A stretch of DNA of 64,000 nucleotides from an uncultured Lachnospiraceae bacterium (GTDB lineage Bacteria; Bacillota; Clostridia; Lachnospirales; Lachnospiraceae): the NCBI GenBank assembly GCA_949949005.1, contig CATLHM010000002.1, positions 186,001 to 250,000 on the forward strand. Direction: 5' to 3'. The notes beneath the pieces were generated by a model that was given only the letters and a program-made list of their open reading frames with translations, was not told the origin of the DNA and made no database searches. This document shows positions 35,896 to 45,731 of this stretch, in pieces (the stretch's first letter is position 1; each line of letters opens with the position of its first letter). The position numbers and the translations under genes are program-made.

Positions 35896-36681
35896 ATGGA
35901 TATGGCCCAGGGAAAGGTTGAAATATGCGGAGTAAATACGGCGAAACTGCCGCTTCTTAAGGCAGATGAAAAGGAAAAGCTCTTTGCACAAATCGAGTCG
36001 GGGGATCAGCAGGCGAGGGAAAAGTATATTGAAGGAAATCTGCGTCTTGTCCTGAGTGTGATCAAGCGCTTTTCCTCCAGTAATGAGAATGTAGACGATC
36101 TGTTTCAGATCGGATGTATCGGGCTGATCAAAGCTATCGACAATTTTGATTCCTCCTTGAATGTAAAATTCAGTACTTACGCAGTTCCTATGATCATCGG
36201 TGAAATACGCAGGTTCCTGCGGGACAACAACACCATCCGTGTGAGCAGATCCCTGAAGGATACGGCCTACAAGGCAATCTATGCCAAAGAAAATCTGATC
36301 AAGCAAAATATGAAGGAGCCCACCATCAACGAAATTTCTGAGGAAATCGGAATTTCAAAGGAGGATATCGTATATGCCCTGGACGCCATCCAAAATCCCA
36401 TGAGCCTTTACGAACCCATTTTTACGGACGGCGGGGATACCCTCTATGTGATGGATCAGATCAGCGATAAGAAAAACAAGGAAGAAAACTGGGTGGAGCA
36501 CCTCTCCTTAAGCGAGGCCATGAAAAAGCTTGGGGAAAGGGAATACGAAATCATCAGCCTGCGCTTTTTTGAGGGAAAAACCCAGATGGAAGTGGCGGAA
36601 ATGATCGGAATCTCCCAGGCACAGGTGTCCAGGCTTGAAAAAAACGCCCTGAAAGTGATGAAAAATTATCTGACGGCATAA
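35896..36681 (+). CDS. sigG: Late forespore sigma factor SigG
   Basis: Directs forespore-specific transcription after engulfment. The 261 residues match SigG: N-terminal VEICGVNTAKLPLL, region 2 with EKYIEGNLRLVLSVIKRF, DDLFQIGCIGLIKAIDNFD and VKFSTYAVPMIIGEIRRFLRDN, region 3 with RSLKDTAYKAI, and region 4 with EREYEIISLRFFEGKTQMEVAEMIGISQAQVSRLEK. Start ATG 35896 or 35902 (MAQGKVEICG) behind GCAGGAGGATAA. In Bacillus sigG follows sigE in the same direction; here it converges on sigE. Confidence 0.96.
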   Translation: MDMAQGKVEICGVNTAKLPLLKADEKEKLFAQIESGDQQAREKYIEGNLRLVLSVIKRFSSSNENVDDLFQIGCIGLIKAIDNFDSSLNVKFSTYAVPMIIGEIRRFLRDNNTIRVSRSLKDTAYKAIYAKENLIKQNMKEPTINEISEEIGISKEDIVYALDAIQNPMSLYEPIFTDGGDTLYVMDQISDKKNKEENWVEHLSLSEAMKKLGEREYEIISLRFFEGKTQMEVAEMIGISQAQVSRLEKNALKVMKNYLTA

Positions 36682-36717
36682 AATTTTATTGCTATAGCAT
36701 AAAATTTTGTTGCTATA
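36676..36717 (+). repeat. 21-base tandem duplication at the sigG stop codon
   Basis: The unit starting GCATAAAATTTTRTTG and ending CTATA occurs at 36676-36696 and again at 36697-36717 with 20 of 21 bases identical. The sigG stop codon is inside the first unit. Looks like a recent duplication in the 3' untranslated region. Confidence 0.8.
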
Positions 36718-36812
36718 TTTTGCAAACGGGAATATAATGGTGTTATTATCAGAATTTTGTAAAAATTGACAGATTGTCCGAATGAGGGCAGCCTGTTGCA
36801 AGGAGAAAACAA

Positions 36813-37262
36813 ATGAAATGTCCCTTTTGCAGCCATGAAAATACCAGAGTAATTGATTCCAGACCCGCAGACGACAATACCTCCATCAGACGCCGCAGAG
36901 TCTGCGATGAGTGCGGGAACCGCTTTACCACCTACGAAAAGGTGGAAACTATTCCCCTGATCGTCATCAAGAAGGACGAAAACCGGGAAACCTTCGACAG
37001 AACCAAGATTGAAGCCGGAGTGCTCCGCGCCTGCCACAAGAGGCCGATCAGCGCCAAGCAGATCAAGGATCTGGTGGATTCCGTGGAGAATGAGATCTCC
37101 GGCATGGAAGAGAAGGAAATTCCCAGCCGTGTCATCGGCGAGATCGTGATGAATAAACTGAAGGATTTGGAGGCGGTGGCTTATGTCCGCTTTGCTTCCG
37201 TCTACAGGGAGTTCAAGGATGTCAACACTTTTATGGAGGAATTAAAGAAATTTCTGGAATGA
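36813..37262 (+). CDS. nrdR: Transcriptional repressor NrdR
   Basis: Represses ribonucleotide reductase genes in response to ATP and dATP. The 149 residues have an N-terminal zinc ribbon with Cys3, Cys6, Cys31 and Cys34 (MKCPFC and CDEC) and an ATP-cone domain (LIVIKKDENRETFDRTKIEAGVLRACHKRPI, about 50-140). The ATG follows AAGGAGAAAACAA. It is placed between sigG and the ylmC-type gene, all three on the plus strand. Confidence 0.97.
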   Translation: MKCPFCSHENTRVIDSRPADDNTSIRRRRVCDECGNRFTTYEKVETIPLIVIKKDENRETFDRTKIEAGVLRACHKRPISAKQIKDLVDSVENEISGMEEKEIPSRVIGEIVMNKLKDLEAVAYVRFASVYREFKDVNTFMEELKKFLE

Positions 37263-37338
37263 TAGATGAGGCTTCACCCTTTCCCGCCCCGGGCATATAA
37301 TAAATTAACCGGAAAAAGAAAGGATGCCGGCGATTACT

Positions 37339-37572
37339 ATGCTCTTTTCTGAATTGAAATGTAAAGATGTGATCAATATGCGGGATTGCAGGAAGTTAGG
37401 CAGGATTTCCGACCTGGAATTTGACCAGTGCAGCGGTCAGATCTGCAAGGTCTTTATCCCCAGCGGCAACAAATTCTTCAATTTACTCTGTACGGAGCCC
37501 GATATCTGCATTCCTTACAGAGATATCAAGCAGATCGGCCCGGATATCATTATTGTGGATATTAAGTGCTGA
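37339..37572 (+). CDS. ylmC: YlmC/YmxH-family PRC-barrel sporulation protein
   Basis: A 77-residue PRC-barrel-like protein: FSELKCKDVINMRDCRKLGRISDLEFD, GQICKVFIPSGNKFF, and the C-terminal IPYRDIKQIGPDIIIVDI. YlmC/YmxH genes accompany sporulation or division genes but their function is poorly defined. The ATG at 37339 aligns with the family start; an in-frame ATG at 37324 immediately after GAAAGG is less likely. It is the last gene of the sigG-nrdR-ylmC run and faces sigE. Confidence 0.85.
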   Translation: MLFSELKCKDVINMRDCRKLGRISDLEFDQCSGQICKVFIPSGNKFFNLLCTEPDICIPYRDIKQIGPDIIIVDIKC

Positions 37573-37700
37573 CGCTTTCCTTTAAATACAATAAATTCCT
37601 TCAAATGTAATAACAGGGCTGCCACTCTTATAATAGACGACAAAATAAGTCACCGTCCACGAACCAATCTTCTGTCTGTTTTTGTGTCAGCCCTGTCTGA

Positions 37701-38444
37701 TCAATAGCTCTCCCGAAGCAGCTCCTTCTTGAGACGCTTCATGATCTTCTTTTCCAGCCTGGAAATATATGACTGTGAAATTCCAAGGAGCTCTGCCACT
37801 TCCTTTTGTGTCATTTCCCGGCCGTCAGGGGTTCCAAGGCCAAAGCGCAGATTGACGATGGTTTTTTCCCGCTCACTGAGCTTATCAATAGCTTTCAGGA
37901 GTAGCTTTCGTTCCACCTCATTCTCGATATCCTTGTAGATCACGTCCTCGTCCGTGCCAAGAATGTCCGAGAGAAGCAGTTCGTTTCCGTCCCAGTCCAC
38001 ATTAAGGGGCTCGTCGATGGATACTTCCAGTTTGGTCTTATTATTCCTGCGCAGATACATAAGGATTTCATTTTCAATACAACGGGAAGCGTAAGTGGCC
38101 AGCTTAATATTCTTTTGGGGATTAAAGGTGTTGATCGATTTGATCAGTCCAATGGTTCCTATGGAGATCAGATCCTCCACGCCCACACCGGTGTTGTCAA
38201 ATTTCTTTGCAATATAAACCACAAGCCGCAGATTGTGCTCTATGAGGATGGACTTGGCCTCATCCTCATACTCCGTACCCAGATCGCTGATCACTTCATT
38301 TTCCTTGTCAATCTCCAATGGCGGTGGCAGCACCTCCGAGCCTCCAATGTAATGGACGTCTCCCTGCCTTGTCAGTAAAAAATTAGGTTCCCTGCGGTAA
38401 AGCTTGAATTGCAGCTTTCCCGGTATTGATACCTTAAAAATCAT
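37701..38444 (-). CDS. sigE: Mother-cell sigma factor SigE (pro-form)
   Basis: Early mother-cell sigma factor made as an inactive precursor. The 247 residues include an N-terminal pro-sequence of about 25-30 residues ([15 protein letters not shown]), then [14 protein letters not shown], region 2 ([55 protein letters not shown]) and region 4 ([38 protein letters not shown]). The ATG follows GGGAGGAATTTAAG. Processing would be done by SpoIIGA, encoded 29 bases upstream. Confidence 0.98.
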   Translation of the reverse strand: MIFKVSIPGKLQFKLYRREPNFLLTRQGDVHYIGGSEVLPPPLEIDKENEVISDLGTEYEDEAKSILIEHNLRLVVYIAKKFDNTGVGVEDLISIGTIGLIKSINTFNPQKNIKLATYASRCIENEILMYLRRNNKTKLEVSIDEPLNVDWDGNELLLSDILGTDEDVIYKDIENEVERKLLLKAIDKLSEREKTIVNLRFGLGTPDGREMTQKEVAELLGISQSYISRLEKKIMKRLKKELLRESY

Positions 38445-38473
38445 CTTAAATTCCTCCCATATATTTTTTGATT

Positions 38474-39319
38474 CTATACCGATAATTCCGGCGGCAATAT
38501 CATCTGATAAGCGCCCTTTTTGGAAATTCTTCCTTTAAATACCGCTATGATCACTTTCTGAAACTGTTTTTCGCTCTCTTTCCCCTTAACCTTCATGGTG
38601 TCTATCTCATACCCTTCCATTATCCCATTCTCATTTCCCAGGCTGTGATAGGGAATAATCTTATATTTCTCCGGCCTCATCCACATTTTCAGCTTCTTCC
38701 ACTGCTCTGCTTCCAGTATAGCCACCGGCTTCTGACTGACAGGCTCCACAAGCCCGTTTCCCGTATCAATGAGCGCGGCAAATTCTACCGGGCCCAAATC
38801 TCCCGGCAGACTCACCTGGCAGAAGAAGTTTCCCTTCCTCTTCCTGTAAAGCTCCGTGAGCCTTCTTAAAAATGTAAATCCCACAAAAGCTGTCCCAAGC
38901 AGCAGGGCCAGAGAATTTCCATGTCCTGAAAAAGCCTTTATTTTCTCCCTGAAAAAAAGAATGAACCCTCCCAGAAAAAAGGAACAGGTAAATAGGATCC
39001 CCAGGGCGCGAAGCAGTTCTCTGCCTCCCTTTGTCCTGCAAACAATCTTGACCATCAGTGCGCCTATCGGAATCATTCCTAAAAACACCTTTGCTATGTA
39101 AGGTATCTTCGGCAGACATAAAACCAGGCAATATCCCGCTGCCCCCAGGGCGCTTCCTGCAAAGATTCTCAGACCTGTGGCAGTTTTGCCAAGAATCCTT
39201 ACCGTAAGCGCAAGAAGATACAGATCCATTACCAGATTTACCAGGAATACGCTGTCAATATAAATGCTGCCCTGTAATTGCACGCTGCAATTTTGCACTC
39301 TGCAATTTTTCACCTCCAT
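38474..39319 (-). CDS. spoIIGA: Sigma-E processing peptidase SpoIIGA
   Basis: Membrane-embedded aspartic protease that cleaves pro-SigE. The 281 residues have about five membrane helices in the first 150 residues ([77 protein letters not shown]), then a cytoplasmic protease domain with the aspartate in [14 protein letters not shown]. The ATG at 39317-39319 follows GGGGGAG. The first codons encode an unusual tandem [12 protein letters not shown] from a short TGCAATT-type repeat, so the native N-terminus may instead be further in (near [10 protein letters not shown]). Confidence 0.93.
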   Translation of the reverse strand: MEVKNCRVQNCSVQLQGSIYIDSVFLVNLVMDLYLLALTVRILGKTATGLRIFAGSALGAAGYCLVLCLPKIPYIAKVFLGMIPIGALMVKIVCRTKGGRELLRALGILFTCSFFLGGFILFFREKIKAFSGHGNSLALLLGTAFVGFTFLRRLTELYRKRKGNFFCQVSLPGDLGPVEFAALIDTGNGLVEPVSQKPVAILEAEQWKKLKMWMRPEKYKIIPYHSLGNENGIMEGYEIDTMKVKGKESEKQFQKVIIAVFKGRISKKGAYQMILPPELSV

Positions 39320-39449
39320 TTCTCCCCCTACTCCCGTAAGAGACTTCGGAAGCACTTATGTACCTGTTCATTATAAACATTAACGCTTTCACAATTTGTC
39401 AAAACATTGCCCTATGCCTCTTCATTCATCGCATAAAGCGACAAAACAT

Positions 39450-39531
39450 AAGGATGCCAGGCCTCGCCGGGCATCCTTAATCACAAAAAGGCTGCCGCCC
39501 CGGCGATCAGAAAATCGCCGGGATGGCAGCC
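39450..39531 (-). terminator. Tandem hairpins ending the M18 aminopeptidase gene
   Basis: On the minus strand the first is a long stem: GGCTGCC and CCCGGCGAT (39490-39507) with ATCGCCGGG and GGCAGCC (39514-39531), followed by TTTTTG. About 12 bases further comes a second hairpin, AAGGATGCC (39450-39458) with GGCATCCTT (39470-39478). The first is a strong intrinsic terminator; the second is a backup. Confidence 0.9.
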
Positions 39532-39557
39532 CCACCGTAAAAAGGTTATTATGTTCT

Positions 39558-40913
39558 TTACTGTCTGTAAAAAGTTGCAAGCGCCCGTATCAAATACTCC
39601 ACATCCATACTCCCGGCGCTCTCCACCGCAGAATGCATGGCAAGCTGGGCAAGGCCGATATCCACCGTAGGGATGGATACCTGTCCGGCGGAGATATTCC
39701 CCAGGGTGGAACCCCCGGCAATATCGCTGCGGTTAGCGTAAGACTGGCAGGGAACCTGGGCCTTTTCGCACAGTTCCCTCATCACAGCCTCAGAATACCC
39801 ATCCGTGGTATACTTCTGTCCACCGTGGAATTTAATCACAATCCCCCGATTTAAGTATGGCTTCACTGCCGGGTCTGACTTTTCCGGATGGTTCGGGTGC
39901 AGACCATGGGCGTTATCCGCAGAGATCATAAAGCTCTGTGCAAGCATCCGGCGATATCCGCTCCCTGTTTTTCCAAGGGCTTCTCCGATCCGCTCCAAGG
40001 TATCTCTCAGAAAAGTGGAAGCCGCCCCCTGTTTTGTGTGGCTTCCCACCTCCTCGTTGTCGAAAACTGCGCAAACCGAAATGTGCTCCCCTGGCTCTGC
40101 CGCAAGAAAGCCCTCCAGGGAGGCATAAACACATTCCAGATCGTCCAGCCTTGGGGAAATCATCAGTTCCCTGTCCGCTCCCCCGCGCCTTCCCTTGTCC
40201 CTCACATACAAGAATAAATCCTTTCCCAAAATACTCTTTTCATCTACTCCAGCCCAGGTGGCAAGCTTTTTCGTCAAAATACTGCCTCCTGGCTTCTCTT
40301 CCCCGGCGGATTTCTCTCCCCTCTTTTCCTCTTCCTCCCTGCCGCAGATGCCCTCCTCCTCTTCAAAAGAGGCGCTTAATAGCGGCTGTAAATCAATCTG
40401 AGGATTATAGGAAAGGTTTTTGTTCATTTCCCTGTCCAGATGGATGGCCAGGTTGGGAATCACCAGCAAATCCTCGTCCACATTCACCGTCCTGCTCACC
40501 AGCTTATCCCCGTCTCTGTACACAATCCGTCCCCCTACGGAGAGGCATCTGTCAAACCAGGTCGCGTAAATCATCCCTCCGTAGGGCTCCACATTCAGCT
40601 TCACATAGCTGTTTTCCACCCGGGTTTCCTCCCCGGCTTTCAGCTTAAAGCAGGGAGAATCGCCGTGGGAGGCCACAATATGAAAACCCTTTGGCTGGCC
40701 GGCAGGCATACGAAAAGCGATCAGGGAGGAATCATTGCGTTTCACATAGTATCCCTCTCCCGCCGAAATCTCCCAGTCTTCACTCTCTTTAAGCTCCCTC
40801 ATTCCTTTTTCCTTCAGTCGCTTCTCCATATTTTCCACTGTATGGAAAACCGTCACACTCTCATCAATAAAGGCAAGGCATTTTTCTGCCGCTGCCAAAG
40901 CTTCCTTCTTCAT
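39558..40913 (-). CDS. M18 family metallo-aminopeptidase
   Basis: A dinuclear zinc aminopeptidase of the aspartyl aminopeptidase family, 451 residues. Metal and catalytic blocks are HIVASHGDSPCFKLK, FDNEEVGSHTKQGA (catalytic Glu-Glu), SADNAHGLHPNHPEK and the C-terminal IKFHGGQKYTTDGYS. The segment about 215-245 is a Lys/Glu/Gly-rich insertion (GREEEEKRGEKSAGEEK), probably a surface loop. The ATG at 40911-40913 follows GGGAGAG. It sits between ftsZ and spoIIGA, where some Firmicutes carry a different protease gene. Confidence 0.92.
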   Translation of the reverse strand: MKKEALAAAEKCLAFIDESVTVFHTVENMEKRLKEKGMRELKESEDWEISAGEGYYVKRNDSSLIAFRMPAGQPKGFHIVASHGDSPCFKLKAGEETRVENSYVKLNVEPYGGMIYATWFDRCLSVGGRIVYRDGDKLVSRTVNVDEDLLVIPNLAIHLDREMNKNLSYNPQIDLQPLLSASFEEEEGICGREEEEKRGEKSAGEEKPGGSILTKKLATWAGVDEKSILGKDLFLYVRDKGRRGGADRELMISPRLDDLECVYASLEGFLAAEPGEHISVCAVFDNEEVGSHTKQGAASTFLRDTLERIGEALGKTGSGYRRMLAQSFMISADNAHGLHPNHPEKSDPAVKPYLNRGIVIKFHGGQKYTTDGYSEAVMRELCEKAQVPCQSYANRSDIAGGSTLGNISAGQVSIPTVDIGLAQLAMHSAVESAGSMDVEYLIRALATFYRQ

Positions 40914-41010
40914 AGCTCTCTCCCACCTGTCCTTTCTACACCTTTCTACGCCAAAAAGACTGCAATCCGACAATCACAGCCTTTTCTTTCAGTATCTTAT
41001 TCTAACTGTT

Positions 41011-42207
41011 CTATTTCTTTTGCAGGAAATCCGGTATTTTTAAAGGCTTGTCCGCCACATTGCTTCTGATATCGCCGGGAGAACTGATTCCTGGCACCGT
41101 CCTGTGAGGAACAGCAGTTCCTCCCCCTGCCACATGGCTCTGAGGCTCTCCCCCGTTAGGCGTGGTATTGCGGAAGTTAATATTGGGCTGAACGGGTCTG
41201 GTATACCTTCCCGCAAAAACTCCCTGGGAAGATAAGGTCTTGTTGGAGGGCAGTGTGGCATCCTCCAGCCCTGTGGCGATTACCGTGATCCGGCAGCTAT
41301 CGCATTGGGTATCATCATACATGGCGCCGAAAATGATATTGACCTCATCCCCTGCCAGCTCCTGCACATAACTTGCCGCGTCGGAGGCATCCGCCAGGGT
41401 AATATCGCCGGACACATTGATGATCACATGGGTAGCGCCTGAGATCGTGGTCTCGAGAAGCGGGCTCTCCACTGCCATCTTGACAGCCTCGCTTGCCTTG
41501 TCGTCCCCCTTCCCATTACCGATACCGATATGGGCAATTCCTTTATCCTTCATAACCGTCTGTACATCCGCAAAGTCAAGGTTGATGACTGCCGGTACAT
41601 TGATCAGGTCAGTAATTCCCTGAACCGCCTGCTGGAGCACTTCATCCGCTTTCTTAAGGGCGTCAGGCATGGTGGTACGCCTGTCCACAATCTCAAGAAG
41701 CTTATCATTGGGAATAACGATCAGGGTATCTACATTATCCTTGATCTTCTCTATCCCGTTGATGGCATTGACCATACGGGCCTTGGCCTCAAAACGGAAG
41801 GGCTTGGTCACCACTCCCACCGTAAGGATTCCCATATCCTTGGCAAGCTTGGCAACGATAGGAGCCGCTCCGGTTCCCGTGCCGCCTCCCATACCGCAGG
41901 TGACAAACACCATATCCGCCCCCTTGAGCACGGCGGCAATCTCTTCGCTGCTCTCCTCGGCGGCCTTCTCTCCGATCTCCGGCTTGGCCCCTGCTCCCAG
42001 TCCCTTGGTCAGCTTCTCACCGATCTGCAAAAGCTTGGGGGCCCTGCAAAGCTGCAAAGCCTGCTTATCGGTATTGATACCGATAAACTCAACACCTGTA
42101 ATACACTCGTCCACCATTCTATTAACAGCATTGTTACCTGCGCCGCCTACACCAATGACTATAATCTTGGCTGCAGATTCAGCTTCGTTTGTCTTAATTT
42201 CCAGCAA
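41011..42207 (-). CDS. ftsZ: Cell division GTPase FtsZ
   Basis: Tubulin-like protein that forms the division ring. The 398 residues show [13 protein letters not shown], the tubulin signature [22 protein letters not shown], and a C-terminal conserved tail KIPDFLQKK that binds FtsA/SepF. The start appears to be TTG at 42205-42207: AAGGAGG lies 8 bases ahead and the product then begins [10 protein letters not shown], the usual clostridial start; ATG codons at 42228 and 42225 precede or overlap that binding site. It is the last dcw gene, about 120 bases after ftsQ. Confidence 0.97.
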   Translation of the reverse strand: MLEIKTNEAESAAKIIVIGVGGAGNNAVNRMVDECITGVEFIGINTDKQALQLCRAPKLLQIGEKLTKGLGAGAKPEIGEKAAEESSEEIAAVLKGADMVFVTCGMGGGTGTGAAPIVAKLAKDMGILTVGVVTKPFRFEAKARMVNAINGIEKIKDNVDTLIVIPNDKLLEIVDRRTTMPDALKKADEVLQQAVQGITDLINVPAVINLDFADVQTVMKDKGIAHIGIGNGKGDDKASEAVKMAVESPLLETTISGATHVIINVSGDITLADASDAASYVQELAGDEVNIIFGAMYDDTQCDSCRITVIATGLEDATLPSNKTLSSQGVFAGRYTRPVQPNINFRNTTPNGGEPQSHVAGGGTAVPHRTVPGISSPGDIRSNVADKPLKIPDFLQKK

Positions 42208-42324
42208 GAGTATTTCCTCCTTCATCATTCCCAAATGAACTGTCATGTCCTATGCCAGCATTTGAACTCATATAGATTATCATATAATCTTTTCCATGAA
42301 TTATCAACCACAAATTTCAGTTTT

Positions 42325-43206
42325 TTATCCCTGAATTTCTTCTAAAGTCCCTCCCTCCGGCTCAAAAGAAATATTTTTCGTGTCTTCGGTATAATTTTCC
42401 ATGTGAAGTGTGCCCTTTTTGTCCGTAAGGCTCGGAAGCATGTCCTGTAACCGCATGATTTTTTCATCCAGATCCACGAAGGAGCCCAGGGACGCACGCA
42501 CGCCCCCGAAATAGAGGGTCAGGGTATCGTCACTGCCGAAATAAATCTTGTCCACGGTAAGATGGTACTTGTTCACAAGCTGCGTGATGTTCAGAACGGA
42601 TTTGAAAATACTTTCATCCTCCACCGGAAGAGGTTCATGTAAGATCACATGATCAAACTGAAAACCAGTGATCATGGGAACCCCTGCCGTTACCTTGTCA
42701 GAGCTCTCCACCACGATCCCGTCCTTGTCAAAATACATGCATTTTTCCAGATATTCCACATACCCGGCAAGAGCCTTTTCATAGACCTCGATCTTGATGG
42801 TGTGGGGATCGAGAACGGAAACATCCATTTTTTCCACGAAGGGAACCCCTTCCACGCTCCTGTCCTTATATTTGAGGGATAACAGAAGGGAATTATCTCC
42901 ATAATACCCTTCCATTACCATGGCAATTACCTCCTCATTGGTATAATGGACATTTCCCTCCACGTAGATGGTGGTGACCGTATAATTCGTGATCAGATAG
43001 GAATAGGCTGCGGCAAGGCCTATCGCAAGGACAATCGCCATCAAACCAATGATGAACTGGCTCTTGTGATTTGCCAGAAAGCTGCCGCTATATTCCCCGT
43101 ATTTCTCCTTTTTCTCCTTCTTGGGAGAAGGCCTTGCAGGTACGGCTTTTAATTGGGAATATTGTGTTTTTTTCCGTTTACTGTTAATCGTTCTTACCTT
43201 TGCCAT
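42325..43206 (-). CDS. ftsQ: Cell division protein FtsQ/DivIB
   Basis: Bitopic division protein linking FtsL and the septal synthase. The 293 residues have a basic cytoplasmic N-terminus (RTINSKRKKT, PKKEKKEKYG), one membrane helix (IGLMAIVLAIGLAAAYSYLI, about 55-75), a POTRA domain (VTTIYVEGNVHYTNEEVIAM) and a beta domain. The ATG at 43204-43206 follows GGGGAATCAG and overlaps the end of murA by 23 bases, suggesting translational coupling. Confidence 0.92.
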   Translation of the reverse strand: MAKVRTINSKRKKTQYSQLKAVPARPSPKKEKKEKYGEYSGSFLANHKSQFIIGLMAIVLAIGLAAAYSYLITNYTVTTIYVEGNVHYTNEEVIAMVMEGYYGDNSLLLSLKYKDRSVEGVPFVEKMDVSVLDPHTIKIEVYEKALAGYVEYLEKCMYFDKDGIVVESSDKVTAGVPMITGFQFDHVILHEPLPVEDESIFKSVLNITQLVNKYHLTVDKIYFGSDDTLTLYFGGVRASLGSFVDLDEKIMRLQDMLPSLTDKKGTLHMENYTEDTKNISFEPEGGTLEEIQG

Positions 43207-44464
43207 CTGATTCCCCAACATGGATATCCGCTCCGAGATTTTGGTAATCCCTACAGATATCCTCATATCCCCGCTCGATAAAATGGCGGTTTGTCACCAC
43301 GGTCTCACCCATAGCCATACAGCCCGCGGCCACCAGCGCGGCCCCTCCTCTCAGCTCCTGGGCTTTGACCTCACAGCCCAGCAGAGAATCCGTTCCCAGG
43401 ATCACTGCCTGTCTCTTTCCCTTCAGTTCAATACATGCGCCCATTTTTTTGAGCTGCTCCACAATACGGAACCTGTCTTCAAAGATGGTTTCCTCGATCA
43501 CGCTTTTCCCCCTGATACAGGTGAGGGCCGCCATCAATGGAGACTGCATATCGGTTGGAAATCCAGGATAAACTTCTGTTTTTATATAGGGAAGGGGCTG
43601 CAAATGCCTATCTGCGATCACCCCAAGTCCCTCCCTGGAAATGTGGATCTGGGCGCCGATCCCCTCCGCCGTTTTCAGCATACTCTGCATTTGGGACACA
43701 GGGGCATCTTCCAGAAAAATATTCCCTCCGGTTCCAAGCACACTCATCAGATAGGTACCCGCCACAATCCTGTCCGCAGGAATGCGGAAGCTGACCCCGT
43801 GAAGAGGATGGCCACCCTGAATAATCAGCACGGAACCTCCGATTCCTTCGATCACAGCCCCGGCCTCCCGCAAAAATTCACATAAGGTGACGATCTCCGG
43901 TTCCTTGGCCGCATTTTGGACAACCGTAACCCCTTTTGCCATAACCGCCGCCAGCAGAATATTTTCCGTGACACCCACGCTGGAAAAAGGAAGGCATATG
44001 ACCGCCCCCTCGAGAGCCCTTGCCCTGGCGGTAAAACAGCCGTCTTTTTCATAGATCACCACACCCATCCTGCGCAGGGCGTGAAGATGCATGTCAATAG
44101 GTCTCTCTCCGATAATGCAGCCCCCGGGATAAGCCATAGTCACTTCCCCGACTCTGCCCAGCATCGCCCCCAGGAGCGTGATGGAGGAGCGCATCCCCGT
44201 GACGTTTTCGCCGGACATGATATCCTCCGAAATATTCCGGGCATCAATGGTCAGGGTATTCCCCTGATGGCTGACCCGGCAGCCAATCCCTGCAAGAAGG
44301 GCAAGCATGTGGTGTACATCCGAAATGCGCGGACAGTTCTCTATGGTACAGACATCCTTTATCAAAAGGGCCGCCGCCATCACCGGCAGAACTGCGTTTT
44401 TCGAGCCCTGTATCCTTGTTTCCCCAAAAAGGGCGTTTCCTCCCCGTATATGAATAGTATCCAA
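43184..44464 (-). CDS. murA: UDP-N-acetylglucosamine 1-carboxyvinyltransferase
   Basis: First committed step of peptidoglycan synthesis and the fosfomycin target. The 426 residues include GSKNAVLPVMAAALL (Lys22), the catalytic cysteine loop PGGCIIGERPIDMH (Cys near 117) and TEVYPGFPTDMQSPLMA. The cysteine is present, so fosfomycin sensitivity is expected on that ground. It lies between ftsW and ftsQ. Confidence 0.97.
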   Translation of the reverse strand: MDTIHIRGGNALFGETRIQGSKNAVLPVMAAALLIKDVCTIENCPRISDVHHMLALLAGIGCRVSHQGNTLTIDARNISEDIMSGENVTGMRSSITLLGAMLGRVGEVTMAYPGGCIIGERPIDMHLHALRRMGVVIYEKDGCFTARARALEGAVICLPFSSVGVTENILLAAVMAKGVTVVQNAAKEPEIVTLCEFLREAGAVIEGIGGSVLIIQGGHPLHGVSFRIPADRIVAGTYLMSVLGTGGNIFLEDAPVSQMQSMLKTAEGIGAQIHISREGLGVIADRHLQPLPYIKTEVYPGFPTDMQSPLMAALTCIRGKSVIEETIFEDRFRIVEQLKKMGACIELKGKRQAVILGTDSLLGCEVKAQELRGGAALVAAGCMAMGETVVTNRHFIERGYEDICRDYQNLGADIHVGESDGKGKND

Positions 44465-44537
44465 ATTCTCACCATCTGCCTTCCGGTTTCAAATTTTGAC
44501 CTATTCTACTATATGTATACCGAAAGAAAATGGTTCC

Positions 44538-45731
44538 CTATAAATCCTTGAGCTTGATTCCCCTGCCTACGCTCAGTACCAGCCCGATCTCCGCCAGAAG
44601 GAACATGACGGAGGAGCCTCCGTAGCTGATAAAGGGAAGGGAAATTCCCGTGTTGGGAATCGTATTGGTCACCACCGCCACGTTCAGGATCACCTGAATG
44701 GCGATATGGCCCATAACCCCCACCACCAGAAGGGCCCCAAACAGATCCGTAGCATTATTGGCGATCACCATAAAACGCCAGATCAGAAGCAAAAACATGA
44801 GAAGAATGGAAATTGCCCCGAAAAGCCCAAGTTCCTCACAGATAATGGAAAAAATCATATCATTCTGGGCCTCGGGCATAAACCCAAGCTTCTGCTTGCT
44901 CTGTCCCAGCCCTTTCCCCAGGATTCCGCCGGAGCCAATGGCATAAAGGGCCTGCAAAGTCTGAAACCCCTTGCCGCTGGCGTAGGCCTCCGGATCCAGC
45001 CAGGCCAGGATTCGCCCGCCCCGCACGCCCACCGCGCTGGCGCTTTGGGACTCGCTCAGCTTTACAATAAGGAAAACAGCCAGGACGCAAACCGCCACTC
45101 CCACAACCCCCAGCAAAATAAACCTCTTATAGTCCGGGGAAGATACATAGAGCATCAACACCGCAATCCCGAAAATAATAATGGCGGAACTCATATTTTC
45201 TGTAATTTGCCAAACCAGCACGGCAATAATCGCCGGAACCATCAGCACGGTAAAGAATCCCTTCCAGGATCTGGTCTTGCGTCCCATCTTACAGATCAGG
45301 CTTGCCAGAAACAGAATAATCGCCAGCTTCGCCACCTCCGCAGGCTGAATGGAAAATCCCAGGATCCGGATCCATCTCCTGGCGCCGTTGGCCTCATAGC
45401 CAAGGGGCGTCATTACCAGAAAAATCAGGACAATTGATATAATAACACCGATAGCAGCAAAGCGCTCCCAAAAATGATAGGGAATATTGGCCACCAGGAT
45501 CATGGCTACCAGCCCCATCACCGTGGAAATGGCCTGCCTTTTCAGAAAATAAGCGGAATCTCCCTCATAGTGCAGGCTGGCGTCATAGGAGCTGGCGGAA
45601 TAAAGCATAACCAGTCCGAATGCCAGCAAAAACAACACCACAAACAGTAAGGTATAGTCAAAAAAAATGTCCTGTCCTGCCGGCTTGCTCCTTCTTTGAT
45701 TATTTCCGAATCGTCTCTCTGCCACGATCAT
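44538..45731 (-). CDS. ftsW: Septal peptidoglycan glycosyltransferase FtsW
   Basis: SEDS-family polymerase of 397 residues with about ten helices. Hallmarks are VMLYSASSYDAS near the N-terminus, GYEANGARRWIRILGFSIQPAEVAKLA, the catalytic-Asp loop region and FQTLQALYAIGSGGILGKGLGQSKQKLGFMPEAQNDMIFSIICEELG, and the C-terminal NTGISLPFISYGGSS. The start codon overlaps the murD stop by one base (TAATG). It pairs with one of the two class B penicillin-binding proteins upstream. Confidence 0.96.
   Translation of the reverse strand: MIVAERRFGNNQRRSKPAGQDIFFDYTLLFVVLFLLAFGLVMLYSASSYDASLHYEGDSAYFLKRQAISTVMGLVAMILVANIPYHFWERFAAIGVIISIVLIFLVMTPLGYEANGARRWIRILGFSIQPAEVAKLAIILFLASLICKMGRKTRSWKGFFTVLMVPAIIAVLVWQITENMSSAIIIFGIAVLMLYVSSPDYKRFILLGVVGVAVCVLAVFLIVKLSESQSASAVGVRGGRILAWLDPEAYASGKGFQTLQALYAIGSGGILGKGLGQSKQKLGFMPEAQNDMIFSIICEELGLFGAISILLMFLLLIWRFMVIANNATDLFGALLVVGVMGHIAIQVILNVAVVTNTIPNTGISLPFISYGGSSVMFLLAEIGLVLSVGRGIKLKDL

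Noticed and set aside
37613-37696. 9-base inverted pair ACAGGGCTG/CAGCCCTGT in the ylmC/sigE gap
   Set aside because: The 66-base loop and lack of T-runs make it a poor terminator; kept only as context for the convergent arrangement.
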